NCBI RefSeq assembly: GCF_007018965.1
Contig: NZ_VJYZ01000015.1
Location: forward strand, 49,183 to 113,182
DNA length: 64,000 bases
Source of the DNA: Paracoccus marinus
GTDB taxonomy: Bacteria; Pseudomonadota; Alphaproteobacteria; Rhodobacterales; Rhodobacteraceae
Direction: 5' to 3'
The position numbers and the translations under genes were made by a program. The notes under the pieces are model-generated. The model searched no databases and was not told the DNA's origin. It was given only the letters and a program-made list of their open reading frames with translations. Shown here piece after piece: positions 25,619 to 34,460 of the stretch; position 1 is the stretch's first letter, and the number at the start of each line of letters is the position of its first letter.

Positions 25619-26466
25619 GCGCGCAGTCCCTTTGCGTAGTTGGCCGCCTCGGCGATCACGCCCATGTCGAGCCCGGTCCGGTGCCCCAGCCGTTCCAGAT
25701 GCCCCGCCACCTTTTCGGTCGCGACGTTGCCCTTGGCGCCCGGCGCATAGGGGCAGCCGCCAAGGCCGCCCACCGCCGCGTCGAACACCCGCAGCCCGCG
25801 CGCAAGGCTCGCGTCGATGTTGTCGAGCGCGCGCCCGGCGGTGTCGTGGTAATGCCCGGCAAGCCGGTCGGCCGGCAGTTCGTCCAGCACGGCGGCCAGC
25901 ATCGCGTCGATCGTCTCGGGCCGTCCCTGCCCGATCGTGTCGCCCAGGCTGATCTCGTAGCAACCCGCGTCGCGCAGTGCGGCGGCCACGCGGGCGACGC
26001 TTGCGGGCGGCGTGGGTCCGTCGAACGGGCAGTCGGTCACGACGCTGACATAGCCGCGCACCGGAACCCCGTCTGCCCGCGCGGCGGCCGCGACGGGGGC
26101 GAGCCGTTCCAGGCTTTCCGCGATGGTGCAGTTCAGGTTCGCGCGGCTGAACCCTTCCGAGGCGCTGGCGAAGATCGCGATCTCGGAGGCTTTTGCAGCC
26201 CGCGCGCCCTCGTAGCCCTTCATGTTCGGGGTCAGCACGGCGTAACTGATGCCCGGCGCGCGGGTGATCCCCGCCATAACCTCGGCCGCGTCGGCCATTT
26301 GCGGGACCCATTTCGGGCTGACGAAGCTCGTCACCTCGATCCGGCGAGACCCGGCGCGGGACAGCATGTCGACCAGCGCGATCTTTTCGGCGGCCGGGAT
26401 CAGCCGCTTTTCGTTCTGCAGCCCGTCGCGCGGACCCATCTCGAAGATTTCAACGGGGTCAGGCAT
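25615..26466 (-). CDS. mvaB: Hydroxymethylglutaryl-CoA lyase
   Basis: A 283-residue DRE-TIM metallolyase that splits HMG-CoA into acetyl-CoA and acetoacetate, the last step of leucine degradation. Seen: EMGPRDGLQNEKRLIP (metal and substrate site), VTSFVSPKWVPQMADA, the HYHDT metal ligands, and VGGLGGCPYAPGAKGNVATEK with the catalytic Cys of the glycine-rich loop. The ATG at 26466 overlaps the end of the GST gene by 8 bases. Confidence 0.95.
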   Translation of the reverse strand: MPDPVEIFEMGPRDGLQNEKRLIPAAEKIALVDMLSRAGSRRIEVTSFVSPKWVPQMADAAEVMAGITRAPGISYAVLTPNMKGYEGARAAKASEIAIFASASEGFSRANLNCTIAESLERLAPVAAAARADGVPVRGYVSVVTDCPFDGPTPPASVARVAAALRDAGCYEISLGDTIGQGRPETIDAMLAAVLDELPADRLAGHYHDTAGRALDNIDASLARGLRVFDAAVGGLGGCPYAPGAKGNVATEKVAGHLERLGHRTGLDMGVIAEAANYAKGLRA

Positions 26467-27172
26467 CCGGCACCTCGTAGAAATCGCGGTCGTAAAGGAC
26501 CGGGTCCTCCGCCCCGGGCAGAGACGCCTGGAAGGCGGCGCGGTCGGCGCAGCGGTCGACATAGCCTTGCAGAGCCGCGGACAGGGGGACGAACCGGCGC
26601 GCGGTCCAGACCGACCAGCCGACCGCGCAATCCACGCCCGAAAAGCCCGCGGCCATGAGCCAGTCCTGATCGCCGACCGTCTGCTCGACCAGCCGCAGCG
26701 TGCGGCCAAGGCGCGCGGTTTCCAGCTTCATCACCGTCGGTGAACGCATCGACGGGTCGCGCAGCATCAGGTGGCTTTGCGTAAGGTTGGCGATGTGCTG
26801 GCCGATGGTTTCCGCGAAGTGGAGCCAGTCGAGCCAGCCAAGCCGCCCCTCGGCCCCCGGTGCGCGCCACAGATGCTGGCCCCGCGTCTCGCACAGATAT
26901 TCGATGATCGCCCCGGATTCGTGGATCACGCTGCCGTCGATCTGCAGCGCGGGCGCGCGTCCGACCGGGTGGATCGCCGCGTATTCGGCCGCGCGCATGT
27001 CTTTTGAGGTGATGTCGAGCACCCGCAGGCTGAACGGGAGTTCGAGCTCGTTCAGGAGCCACAGGACCCGCATCGAGCGCGACAGGGGCACGTGCCAAAG
27101 GACGATCGCGTCCTCGTCCGCGCCCTTGACCGGGCCGCCGCTGGCGGGAGGGGCAGAAGGGGCGTCGGCCAT
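26459..27172 (-). CDS. Glutathione S-transferase family protein
   Basis: A 237-residue protein. The thioredoxin-like N-terminal half has LWHVPLSRSMRVLWLLNELELPF and GRAPALQIDGSVIHESGAIIEYLCE, where the E-S pair contacts glutathione. The C-terminal half is helical. The first ~22 residues are an Ala/Pro-rich tail. Substrate unknown. It lies within the leucine-degradation operon, its start sharing a base with the mop stop (TGATG). Confidence 0.87.
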   Translation of the reverse strand: MADAPSAPPASGGPVKGADEDAIVLWHVPLSRSMRVLWLLNELELPFSLRVLDITSKDMRAAEYAAIHPVGRAPALQIDGSVIHESGAIIEYLCETRGQHLWRAPGAEGRLGWLDWLHFAETIGQHIANLTQSHLMLRDPSMRSPTVMKLETARLGRTLRLVEQTVGDQDWLMAAGFSGVDCAVGWSVWTARRFVPLSAALQGYVDRCADRAAFQASLPGAEDPVLYDRDFYEVPDA

Positions 27173-27378
27173 CAGTCGCGCCCCACCATGACGTCGCTCG
27201 CCTTGATGACGGCATAGCCGGGTTCGCCGACCTTCAGGCCCAGTTCCTCGACGGCCGCGTTGGTGATCGACGAGGTGATGACGGCGCCGCCGATGTCGAT
27301 GCGGACGATGGCGTTGACGGCGCCGGTCGTGATTTCCACCACGGTGCCCTTGAGGATGTTGCGTGCGCTCAGCTTCAT
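27172..27378 (-). CDS. Molybdopterin/molybdate-binding Mop (TOBE domain) protein
   Basis: A 68-residue single TOBE domain with the Mop signatures SARNILKGTVVEITTGAVNAIVRIDIGG, ITNAAVEELGLKVG and VIKASDVMVG. Small Mop proteins bind molybdate or tungstate as oligomers and are thought to store or buffer it. Unexpected inside a leucine-degradation operon; the only molybdoenzyme in the window is the YdeP-like protein at 5016-7298. Confidence 0.9.
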   Translation of the reverse strand: MKLSARNILKGTVVEITTGAVNAIVRIDIGGAVITSSITNAAVEELGLKVGEPGYAVIKASDVMVGRD

Positions 27379-27405
27379 GGGCTTTCCCTTTGCGATATGC
27401 CGATG

Positions 27406-29337
27406 TCAGGCGGCGGCTTCGTCGTCGTCAAGCCGGATCAGCGCCGCCCCCGCCTCGACCTGCTCGCCCGCCTGCGCCAGCACCTCGGCCACGGTGCCGT
27501 CGCGGGCGGCGGTGAGCGTGTGTTCCATCTTCATCGCTTCCAGGATCGCGAGCCGGTCGCCCGCGGCCACCGCCTGTCCGGGCGTGACGAACACCGCCTT
27601 GACCAGCCCCGGCATGGGCGAAAGCGTCAGCCCGCCGCCTGCGGCTTCCGTCTGCCGGTCCAGCGGGTCGTGCGGCACCAGCGTCAGGCTGCGGCCGCCG
27701 AAGACGCTGACGCCCGCTTCGTGGGTCACGATGCGAGAGCGGCGGGGCGTCCCGTTCACCCACCAGCGGCCGCCCTGCCACAAAACATCGTGCGGGGTCC
27801 CGTCCAGCGTGACCCGCGCCTCGCCGGGGCCCAGCACCTCGACCACGCCCTCGCCGCCTTCCCAGGTCACAGTGCGCCTGAGCGGCGACCACAACGTGAC
27901 GCCGCCGCGCACCGTAGGGTCGTGCAGCCCGGCGACGCCGAGCACCGCCAGCGCGCGCGTTTCCGGCTCGGCCTCGGCCTCGCTCAGCAGCGCATCCATG
28001 TCGCGGGCGATCAGGCCGGTATCGACCTCGCCCCGGCGAAAGCCCTCGTGCCGGGTCAGCGCGATCAGGAAGTCGATGTTGGTGACCGTGCACGCGACCT
28101 CGGTGTCGACCAGCGCGGATTCCAGCTTGCCCAGGGCGATGGCGCGGGTCGTGCCCCAGGTGACGACCTTGGCGATCATCGGGTCGTACCACGGGCTGAT
28201 CGCGTCGCCCTGCCGGACGCCGGTCTCGTTCCGCGCCTCGTCCGCGAACTTCAGGTGCGCGAGGCGGCCGGTGGCGGGCAGGAAGCCCGCGGGCACGTCC
28301 TCGGCGTAAAGCCGGGCCTCGAAGGAATGACCGTTGATCGTCAGATCGTCCTGCGCGGCCGGCAGCGGCTCGCCCGAGGCGACGCGTAGTTGCCATTCGA
28401 CCAGATCGACGCCGGTGATCGCCTCGGTGACGGGGTGTTCCACCTGAAGGCGGGTGTTCATTTCCATGAACCAGAACCCGTCGGGGCGCAGCCCGCGGGA
28501 GCCGTCGACGATGAACTCGATCGTGCCCGCGCCCGCGTAGCCGATGGCCTGCGCGGCCCGCACGGCGGCGGCACCCATCGCGGCGCGCACCTCCGGCGTC
28601 ATGCCGGGGGCCGGGGCTTCCTCGATCACCTTCTGGTGGCGGCGCTGCAGCGAACAGTCGCGCTCGAACAGGTGGACCGCGTTCGTGCCGTCGCCGAACA
28701 CCTGCATCTCGATGTGGCGCGGCGCGGTCACGTATTTCTCGATCAGGACGGCGGGGTTGCCGAACGCCGTCTGCGCCTCGCCCTGGGCCGAGGCGAGGGC
28801 GTCGGCAAAGTCGCCCGGCCGCTCGACCAGCCGCATCCCCTTGCCGCCGCCCCCCGCGACGGCCTTGATCAGGACGGGATAGCCGATCTCGTCGGCGCGG
28901 GCGCGCAGAAACGCGCCGTCCTGATCCTCGCCGTGATAGCCCGGAACGACGGGCACGCCCGCCTTTTCCATCAGCGCCTTGGCCGCGTCCTTGAGGCCCA
29001 TCGCCCGGATCGCGTCGGCGGACGGGCCGATGAACACCAGCCCCGCCGCCGTGACCGCATCCACGAAACCGGGGTTCTCCGACAGGAAGCCGTAGCCCGG
29101 ATGGATCGCCTGCGCGCCGGTATCCAGCGCGGCCTGGATGATGGCGTCGCCGCGCAGGTAGCTGTCCTTTGGCGCGGGCCCGCCGATATGGACCGCCTCG
29201 TCGGCCATCGCGACGTGCCGCGCGGCCCGGTCGGCGTCGGAATAGACCGCGACGGTGCGCACCCCCAGCTTGCGGCAGGTGTCGATGACGCGGCAGGCGA
29301 TCTCGCCCCGGTTGGCGATCAGGATCTTGCTGAACAT
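27406..29337 (-). CDS. liuD: Methylcrotonyl-CoA carboxylase, biotin-containing alpha subunit
   Basis: A 643-residue acyl-CoA carboxylase alpha chain. The biotin carboxylase domain begins FSKILIANRGEIACRVIDTCRKLG and contains VAGGGGKGMRLV (ATP grasp) and FMEMNTRLQVEHPVTEAITGVDLVEWQLRVA. A linker leads to a C-terminal biotinyl domain with LEAMKMEH, biotinylated at about Lys603. Methylcrotonyl-CoA specificity rests on the neighbouring liuA, liuB and HMG-CoA lyase genes; propionyl-CoA carboxylase would be the alternative. Confidence 0.93.
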   Translation of the reverse strand: MFSKILIANRGEIACRVIDTCRKLGVRTVAVYSDADRAARHVAMADEAVHIGGPAPKDSYLRGDAIIQAALDTGAQAIHPGYGFLSENPGFVDAVTAAGLVFIGPSADAIRAMGLKDAAKALMEKAGVPVVPGYHGEDQDGAFLRARADEIGYPVLIKAVAGGGGKGMRLVERPGDFADALASAQGEAQTAFGNPAVLIEKYVTAPRHIEMQVFGDGTNAVHLFERDCSLQRRHQKVIEEAPAPGMTPEVRAAMGAAAVRAAQAIGYAGAGTIEFIVDGSRGLRPDGFWFMEMNTRLQVEHPVTEAITGVDLVEWQLRVASGEPLPAAQDDLTINGHSFEARLYAEDVPAGFLPATGRLAHLKFADEARNETGVRQGDAISPWYDPMIAKVVTWGTTRAIALGKLESALVDTEVACTVTNIDFLIALTRHEGFRRGEVDTGLIARDMDALLSEAEAEPETRALAVLGVAGLHDPTVRGGVTLWSPLRRTVTWEGGEGVVEVLGPGEARVTLDGTPHDVLWQGGRWWVNGTPRRSRIVTHEAGVSVFGGRSLTLVPHDPLDRQTEAAGGGLTLSPMPGLVKAVFVTPGQAVAAGDRLAILEAMKMEHTLTAARDGTVAEVLAQAGEQVEAGAALIRLDDDEAAA

Positions 29338-29341
29338 GGGC

Positions 29342-29764
29342 TTAACCTTTCAAGTCATCTGCCGTGGCGATCAGCTCGAACCGCTCGCACACCACCTTCA
29401 TCGCCGGATCGAACCCGCAGGTGCGGGCGAAGAACGCCTCGTGCGCGGCGCGCCATTGCGCATGGTCGCCCTCGCCTTCGGCCAGCGCGAAATCCTCGGA
29501 CACCTCGTCGAAGCGCAGCACCTCGGCGTGGGTCACGCGATAGGCGAGCGCGGGGCGGCCGTCCCAGTCGTCGGCGATGCAGATATCGCCGCGTCGCGGA
29601 ACCGGGTCGCCGTCCGGGTCGAAGGCGCCGCAGGTGGCGGTCTTGCGGCCGGTGCGGATCAGGTCCAGCAGATGCGCGGAGAGTTCCGGCCCGTCGCCGA
29701 ACCCGGTGCGGTCTGCATCAGGGAAGCGTGCGGTCAGTTCCTGGGGGTGGATGTCCGAGGTCAT
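29342..29764 (-). CDS. ASCH domain-containing protein
   Basis: A 140-residue protein with the ASCH (PUA-like) pattern: LIRTGRKTATCGAF, PRRGDICIADDWDGRPALAYRVTHAEVLRFDEV and a closing HAQWRAAHEAFFARTCGFDPAMKVVCERFELI. ASCH domains bind RNA or nucleotide-like ligands; some hydrolyse N4-acetylcytidine. Role here unknown. The start shares one base with the upstream RidA-like stop and the stop is 4 bases before liuD, so it is embedded in the operon. Confidence 0.88.
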   Translation of the reverse strand: MTSDIHPQELTARFPDADRTGFGDGPELSAHLLDLIRTGRKTATCGAFDPDGDPVPRRGDICIADDWDGRPALAYRVTHAEVLRFDEVSEDFALAEGEGDHAQWRAAHEAFFARTCGFDPAMKVVCERFELIATADDLKG

Positions 29765-30144
29765 CACGCGGCCACCGCCTCGATTTCCAGCAGCCACGCG
29801 GGATCGAAGATGCCGGCGATGACGACCGTCACCGCACAGGAATGATCGCCGATATATGCTGTGCGGGCGGCTCGGTTCTCATCCGCGTAGCTGCGGTCGG
29901 CCAGATAGACGGTGACCTTTTGCAGGTCCCGTCTCGTCATGCCTGCAGCACGCAACTGCGCGTCGAGATTTGCCCAGGCTTGCCTTGCCTGCGAGGCGAA
30001 CCCGTCCGGCACCCTGTTCTCGGCATCAAGGGGGACCTGCCCGCTGACCAGCAGCCACTGCGAGGCACCCACCAGATGAACGGCCTCTGCCCCGCCGCCC
30101 GAAGGGGACGGAGCATCCGGCGCGTTGATGATGCGTCTTTCCAT
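29764..30144 (-). CDS. RidA/YjgF-YER057c-UK114 family protein
   Basis: A 126-residue Rid-family protein: LVSGQVPLDAENRV near residue 33, ASQARQAWANLDAQLRAAGMTRRDLQKVTVYLAD, and a C-terminal segment where canonical RidA has a catalytic Arg (in IPARS). Here the corresponding segment is CAVTVVIAGIFDPAWLLEIEAVA without that Arg, so the 2-imine deaminase activity of RidA may be lost. Located 5 bases after liuB. Confidence 0.87.
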   Translation of the reverse strand: MERRIINAPDAPSPSGGGAEAVHLVGASQWLLVSGQVPLDAENRVPDGFASQARQAWANLDAQLRAAGMTRRDLQKVTVYLADRSYADENRAARTAYIGDHSCAVTVVIAGIFDPAWLLEIEAVAA

Positions 30145-30149
30145 CGCCG

Positions 30150-31754
30150 TCACATCCTGAAGATGCCGAAGCGCGTCGGCTCGATGGGCGCGTTCAGGCT
30201 TGCCCGCAGCGACAGCGACAGGATGTCGCGCGTCTTGCGCGGATCGACGATCCCGTCGTCCCACAGCCGGGCCGAGGCGTAGAGCGGGTGGGACTGCCGC
30301 TCGAACATCTCGATCGTGGGGCGCTTGAACTCGGTCTCCTCCTCGGCAGACCAGCTGCCGCCCTTGCGCTCGATCCCCTCGCGCCGGACGGTGGCCAGCA
30401 CGCCGGCCGCCTGCTCGCCGCCCATGACGCTGATGCGGCTGTTGGGCCAGGTCCACAGGAAGCGCGGCGAATAGGCGCGCCCCGACATGCCGTAGTTGCC
30501 CGCGCCGAACGACCCGCCGACCAGCATCGTGATCTTGGGCACGCTGGTCGTGGCCACCGCCGTCACCATCTTGGCGCCGTGGCGGGCGATCCCCTCGTTC
30601 TCGTATTTCCGGCCGACCATGAAGCCGGTGATGTTCTGCAGGAACACCAGCGGAATGTTGCGCTGGCTGCACAGTTCGATGAAATGCGCGCCCTTGACCG
30701 CGGCCTCGCTGAACAGCACGCCGTTGTTGGCGACGATGCCGACCGGGCAGCCCTCGACATGGGCGAACCCCGTGACCAGCGTCTCGCCAAAGCGGGCCTT
30801 GAACTCGTCGAAGCGCGAGCCGTCCACGACGCGGGCGATCACCTCGCGGATGTCGTAGGGGGTGCGGAGGTCGGCGGGCACGACGCCCAGGATCTCCTCG
30901 GGGTCGTAAAGCGGCGCTTCGGGCGATTGCCACGTCACCGTCTGCGGCAGGCGGCGGTTGAGATTGCCGACCGCGCGGCGGGCGAGCGCCAGCGCGTGGG
31001 CGTCGTCTTCGGCCAGGTAGTCGGCAACGCCGGACAGCCGCGTGTGCACGTCGCCGCCGCCGAGGTCCTCGGCGCTGACGACCTCTCCGGTTGCGGCCTT
31101 CACCAGCGGCGGTCCGGCTAGGAAGATCGTGCCCTGGTCGCGGACGATGATCGTCACGTCCGACATCGCGGGCACGTAGGCGCCGCCCGCGGTGCAGGAC
31201 CCCATCACAACGGCGATCTGCGGGATCCCCTTGGCGCTCATCCGCGCCTGGTTGTAGAAGATGCGGCCGAAGTGGTCGCGGTCGGGGAACACCTCGTCCT
31301 GATTGGGCAGGTTCGCCCCGCCGGAATCGACCAGATAGACGCAGGGCAGCGCGCATTCCTCGGCGATCTCCTGCGCGCGCAGGTGCTTCTTGACGGTCAG
31401 CGGATAGTAGGTGCCGCCCTTCACGGTGGCGTCGTTGGCGACGACCATCACGTCCTGCCCGTTGACGCGGCCCACGCCCGCGATCACGCCCGCGCCGGGC
31501 GCCGCGCCGTCATACATGCCGTGCGCGGCGGTGACGCCGATCTCCAGAAACGCCGAGCCGGGGTCGAGAAGGTTCGCGACCCGTTCGCGCGGCGGCATCT
31601 TGCCGCGGCTGACATGGCGGGCGACCGCCTCGGGTCCGCCGCCCCGGATCGAGGCGTCGGCGGCCTGCCGGACGGTGTCGAGCATCCCCAGATGCGCCTC
31701 GCGGTTCTGGCGGAAGGCGTCGGACGAGGGCAGCGCGGTGGTGCGGAGTTTCAT
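30150..31754 (-). CDS. liuB: Methylcrotonyl-CoA carboxylase, carboxyltransferase beta subunit
   Basis: A 534-residue acyl-CoA carboxyltransferase with two crotonase-like halves. Diagnostic stretches: [67 protein letters not shown] and [29 protein letters not shown], all strongly of the MCC-beta type. It transfers CO2 from biotin on LiuD to 3-methylcrotonyl-CoA. The ATG overlaps the acyl-CoA ligase stop by 4 bases. Confidence 0.95.
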   Translation of the reverse strand: MKLRTTALPSSDAFRQNREAHLGMLDTVRQAADASIRGGGPEAVARHVSRGKMPPRERVANLLDPGSAFLEIGVTAAHGMYDGAAPGAGVIAGVGRVNGQDVMVVANDATVKGGTYYPLTVKKHLRAQEIAEECALPCVYLVDSGGANLPNQDEVFPDRDHFGRIFYNQARMSAKGIPQIAVVMGSCTAGGAYVPAMSDVTIIVRDQGTIFLAGPPLVKAATGEVVSAEDLGGGDVHTRLSGVADYLAEDDAHALALARRAVGNLNRRLPQTVTWQSPEAPLYDPEEILGVVPADLRTPYDIREVIARVVDGSRFDEFKARFGETLVTGFAHVEGCPVGIVANNGVLFSEAAVKGAHFIELCSQRNIPLVFLQNITGFMVGRKYENEGIARHGAKMVTAVATTSVPKITMLVGGSFGAGNYGMSGRAYSPRFLWTWPNSRISVMGGEQAAGVLATVRREGIERKGGSWSAEEETEFKRPTIEMFERQSHPLYASARLWDDGIVDPRKTRDILSLSLRASLNAPIEPTRFGIFRM

Positions 31755-33358
31755 GCGGCAGGCTCCGGTAAGGGCGTGTCGTTGGAAGGGGCGGCGTCCG
31801 TGGCCGCGAGCTTGCGAAGTTCGCGCCGCATGACCTTGCCCGTGACGGTCATCGGCAGGGCGGTCAGGAACACGACCTCGCGCGGGTAGCTGTGCGCGGC
31901 GCAGCGGGTGCGGGCGTGGTCTTGAAGTTCCTTGGCGAGCGCGGCGCTGGCGGCGAAGCCGTCACGCAGCACCACGTAGGCCACGACGATCTCGGTCCGC
32001 AGGGGATCGGGCTTGCCGATGACGCCTGCGGCGGCGACGGCGGGGTGGCGGATCAGCGCGTCCTCGATCTCGGACGGGCCAATGCGGTAGCCGGCGGACG
32101 TGATCACGTCGTCGTCGCGGCCGACGAAGCGGATGTGGCCGTCCTCGATCACGCCGCGGTCGCCGGTCACGAGCCAGTCGCCGCGAAACTTTTCCGCCGT
32201 GGCGTCGGGCCGGTTCCAGTAGCCCAGAAACATCGACGCCGCGCCCCCGCCTGCCCCGTGACGGCGAATGGCGATGTCGCCTTCGGCCTCGGTCGGCTGG
32301 CCGTCCTCGTCGATCACCGCCACGTCGAACCCCGGCACGGCGCGGCCGATGCAGCCCGGGCGCGCGGGGAACATGGTCGAGGCGGAGGACGCCACCATGT
32401 TGCATTCGGTCTGGCCATAAAACTCGTTGATGGTCACGCCAAGCGCCCGCCTGCCCCAGTCGAGCATCTCGGCCCCCAGCGTCTCGCCGCCCGACGCGAC
32501 CGAGCGCAGCCCCGGCAGCGTCGCGTCAGAGGCCCTCAGCATCCTGAGCGCGGTCGGCGGCAGGAACACCGAGGTGACGCCGCAGTCCGCGACCAGCTTG
32601 CGCGCCGCATCCACGTCGAACCTGGGCAGCCGCGCCGCGACCACCGGAACGCCCAAGGCGAGGCCCGGCATCGCCACGTCCAGCAGCCCGCCGATCCACG
32701 CCCAGTCGGCGGGCGTCCACAGCACGTCGCGGCCGGGCGTCAGCAGGTCGTGGCTCATTTCCACCCCCGGTAGGTGGCCGGTGAGCACCCGGTGGGCGTG
32801 CAGCGCCCCCTTGGGCGCGCCGGTCGTGCCCGAGGTGTAGATCATCACCGCCGGATCGTCCGGCCCGGTGTCGGCGGTCGGGAAGGTGCCCGCATGCGGC
32901 AGGTCGTCCTCTTCCGGGACGATCACGCGCAGGTCGAAGGAGGCAAGCATCGCGCGCCCCTCGGGGTCGGTCACGACGGTGCGGATGCCGGCGTCGTCCA
33001 GCCGCAGCCGCAGCGCGTCCACCCCGAACAGCTTGAACAGCGGGACCGAGATCGCACCCGCCTTCCAGATCGCGACATGCGCGGCGGCGGTCCACGCGGA
33101 TTGCGTCCGCAGCACCCCGACGCGGTCGCCGCGCGCGGCGCCCAGCGCGTGGGCAAGGCGGTCGGCGCGCGCGCTAAGTTCGCCGTAGCTGATCGCGCGA
33201 GGCCCCGCCCCGTCATGTTCGACGATCGCCGTCCGGCCCGGTTCGCACCGGGCCCAGTCGCCCACGACCTGCTCGGCCATGTTCAGGCGCGCGGGCAGGT
33301 TCCAGCGAAAGCCGCGCCGCAGCACCTCGTAGTCGGAACCGGCGAGCGTCGGCTGCAT
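31751..33358 (-). CDS. Acyl-CoA synthetase (AMP-binding, ACSM-like)
   Basis: A 535-residue ANL-superfamily ligase. The phosphate-binding loop is [19 protein letters not shown], followed by [54 protein letters not shown] and the C-terminal catalytic Lys in [14 protein letters not shown]. It activates a carboxylic acid to its CoA ester via the adenylate. In this operon isovalerate or another branched short-chain acid is a likely substrate (inferred). Start at 33358 directly abuts the preceding gene (TGATG). Confidence 0.9.
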   Translation of the reverse strand: MQPTLAGSDYEVLRRGFRWNLPARLNMAEQVVGDWARCEPGRTAIVEHDGAGPRAISYGELSARADRLAHALGAARGDRVGVLRTQSAWTAAAHVAIWKAGAISVPLFKLFGVDALRLRLDDAGIRTVVTDPEGRAMLASFDLRVIVPEEDDLPHAGTFPTADTGPDDPAVMIYTSGTTGAPKGALHAHRVLTGHLPGVEMSHDLLTPGRDVLWTPADWAWIGGLLDVAMPGLALGVPVVAARLPRFDVDAARKLVADCGVTSVFLPPTALRMLRASDATLPGLRSVASGGETLGAEMLDWGRRALGVTINEFYGQTECNMVASSASTMFPARPGCIGRAVPGFDVAVIDEDGQPTEAEGDIAIRRHGAGGGAASMFLGYWNRPDATAEKFRGDWLVTGDRGVIEDGHIRFVGRDDDVITSAGYRIGPSEIEDALIRHPAVAAAGVIGKPDPLRTEIVVAYVVLRDGFAASAALAKELQDHARTRCAAHSYPREVVFLTALPMTVTGKVMRRELRKLAATDAAPSNDTPLPEPAA

Positions 33359-33870
33359 CAGTTCCGATCCGCGATGTAGCCGTCGAGGATCAGCGACTGC
33401 CGCGCCGTCTCGCGCACGAGGCAAATGGGCTCGGCGGTCTCCCCCCCGGTGCCGTGGCCGTTGGTGATCCTGTCATAGCTGCACAGCGCGTCGCGGAACG
33501 CGATCCACGCCCGCTCGGCCTGCCGCAGCGCCTCGGCGCGTTCGGCGGCGCGCCCCTGCTCGATCGCCATCAGCCTGTCGTAGCGATCAGTCAGGCGGCC
33601 TTCCCAGTAGTCGCGCTCGGCGCCGAGGCACGGCATCTCGCCGTGGACCTCGCCCACGTCCTTGTAGGTGGCCTTCAGCTTTGCAACGCACGCATCGCGG
33701 GTAGTGCCGACGCAGGACATCGCCGATTGCCCGCCCCCTGTCTGGGCGATGCAGGCGTCAAGCGCGGGCGCATCGATGTCGGCCTGATCGGCGGGCATCG
33801 CGCCGACCGGCGCGGCCGCCAGCGGGACTGCGAGGCAGATCGCGAGAAGCTTCGGGCGGGCGCTCGTCAT
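33358..33870 (-). CDS. LprI-like DUF1311 exported protein (copy 1)
   Basis: A 170-residue protein with a signal peptide (LLAICLAVPLAAAPVGAMP). It contains Cys residues in CIAQTGGGQSAMSCVG, DACVAK and MPCLGAERDYWEG, then the DUF1311 core QAERAWIAFRDALCSYDR and a late ICLVRETARQSLILDGY. DUF1311 includes LprI lysozyme inhibitors. It is a diverged tandem copy of the next gene upstream. Start 33870 was chosen because the signal peptide begins there. Confidence 0.85.
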   Translation of the reverse strand: MTSARPKLLAICLAVPLAAAPVGAMPADQADIDAPALDACIAQTGGGQSAMSCVGTTRDACVAKLKATYKDVGEVHGEMPCLGAERDYWEGRLTDRYDRLMAIEQGRAAERAEALRQAERAWIAFRDALCSYDRITNGHGTGGETAEPICLVRETARQSLILDGYIADRN

Positions 33871-33947
33871 CGCAAACCGTTGGTTGCCGGGTGCACGGAC
33901 CCAACCGATCCGCGCCCCTGCCCATGCCATGACGATGCGCCCCGCGC

Positions 33948-34412
33948 TCAACGGACGCTGCCTTCCTGCTGGTATCCGCGCAGGTCCAGCGCGCGGCGTG
34001 CCGTGTTCGTCATCTTGCATGCGCCGCCCACCGATCCGGCCACCGTCCCGCCTTCATACGCGCCCGCCTCATAGGCGCAGGCGGCATCGACAAAGGCGAT
34101 CCACGAACGCTGGACGGCTTGCAGGTTATCCGCGCGCTTCCCCGGCTCGGCCGTCAGCTCCTTGTAGGCGTCGTTCAGAAGCCCGTCCCATTGCGCCGTT
34201 TCGGCGGCGATGCACGTGCTCATCCCGATGGTGGTGTCGCCGCCGGGCGTCGCCATGCAGGCGGTCGAGGCGCGGCCGATACAGACGTCGCCCGCCTCGG
34301 CGTTCTCGGCGAGGCACGCGGTCAGCAGGGCGTCATCGTGGACAGGCTCGGCCGTCTGGGCCGATGCGGGCACGGCCAGCAGCGCGAGCGCGGCGATCAG
34401 GATACTACGCAT
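33948..34412 (-). CDS. LprI-like DUF1311 exported protein (copy 2)
   Basis: A 154-residue exported protein with signal peptide MRSILIAALALLAVPASAQ. The Cys layout matches copy 1 (CLAENAEAGDVCIG, ACMA, STCIAAETAQWDG) and it shares the core VQRSWIAFVDAACAYEAG and CKMTNTARRALDLRGY. Predicted periplasmic with several disulfides. Function not known; lysozyme inhibition is known only for some relatives. Lies between liuA and copy 1. Confidence 0.85.
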   Translation of the reverse strand: MRSILIAALALLAVPASAQTAEPVHDDALLTACLAENAEAGDVCIGRASTACMATPGGDTTIGMSTCIAAETAQWDGLLNDAYKELTAEPGKRADNLQAVQRSWIAFVDAACAYEAGAYEGGTVAGSVGGACKMTNTARRALDLRGYQQEGSVR

Positions 34413-34460
34413 GGTTCACTCCAGTATTACGCGGTGCCGCCGGTCCCATCGTCGCGCATC

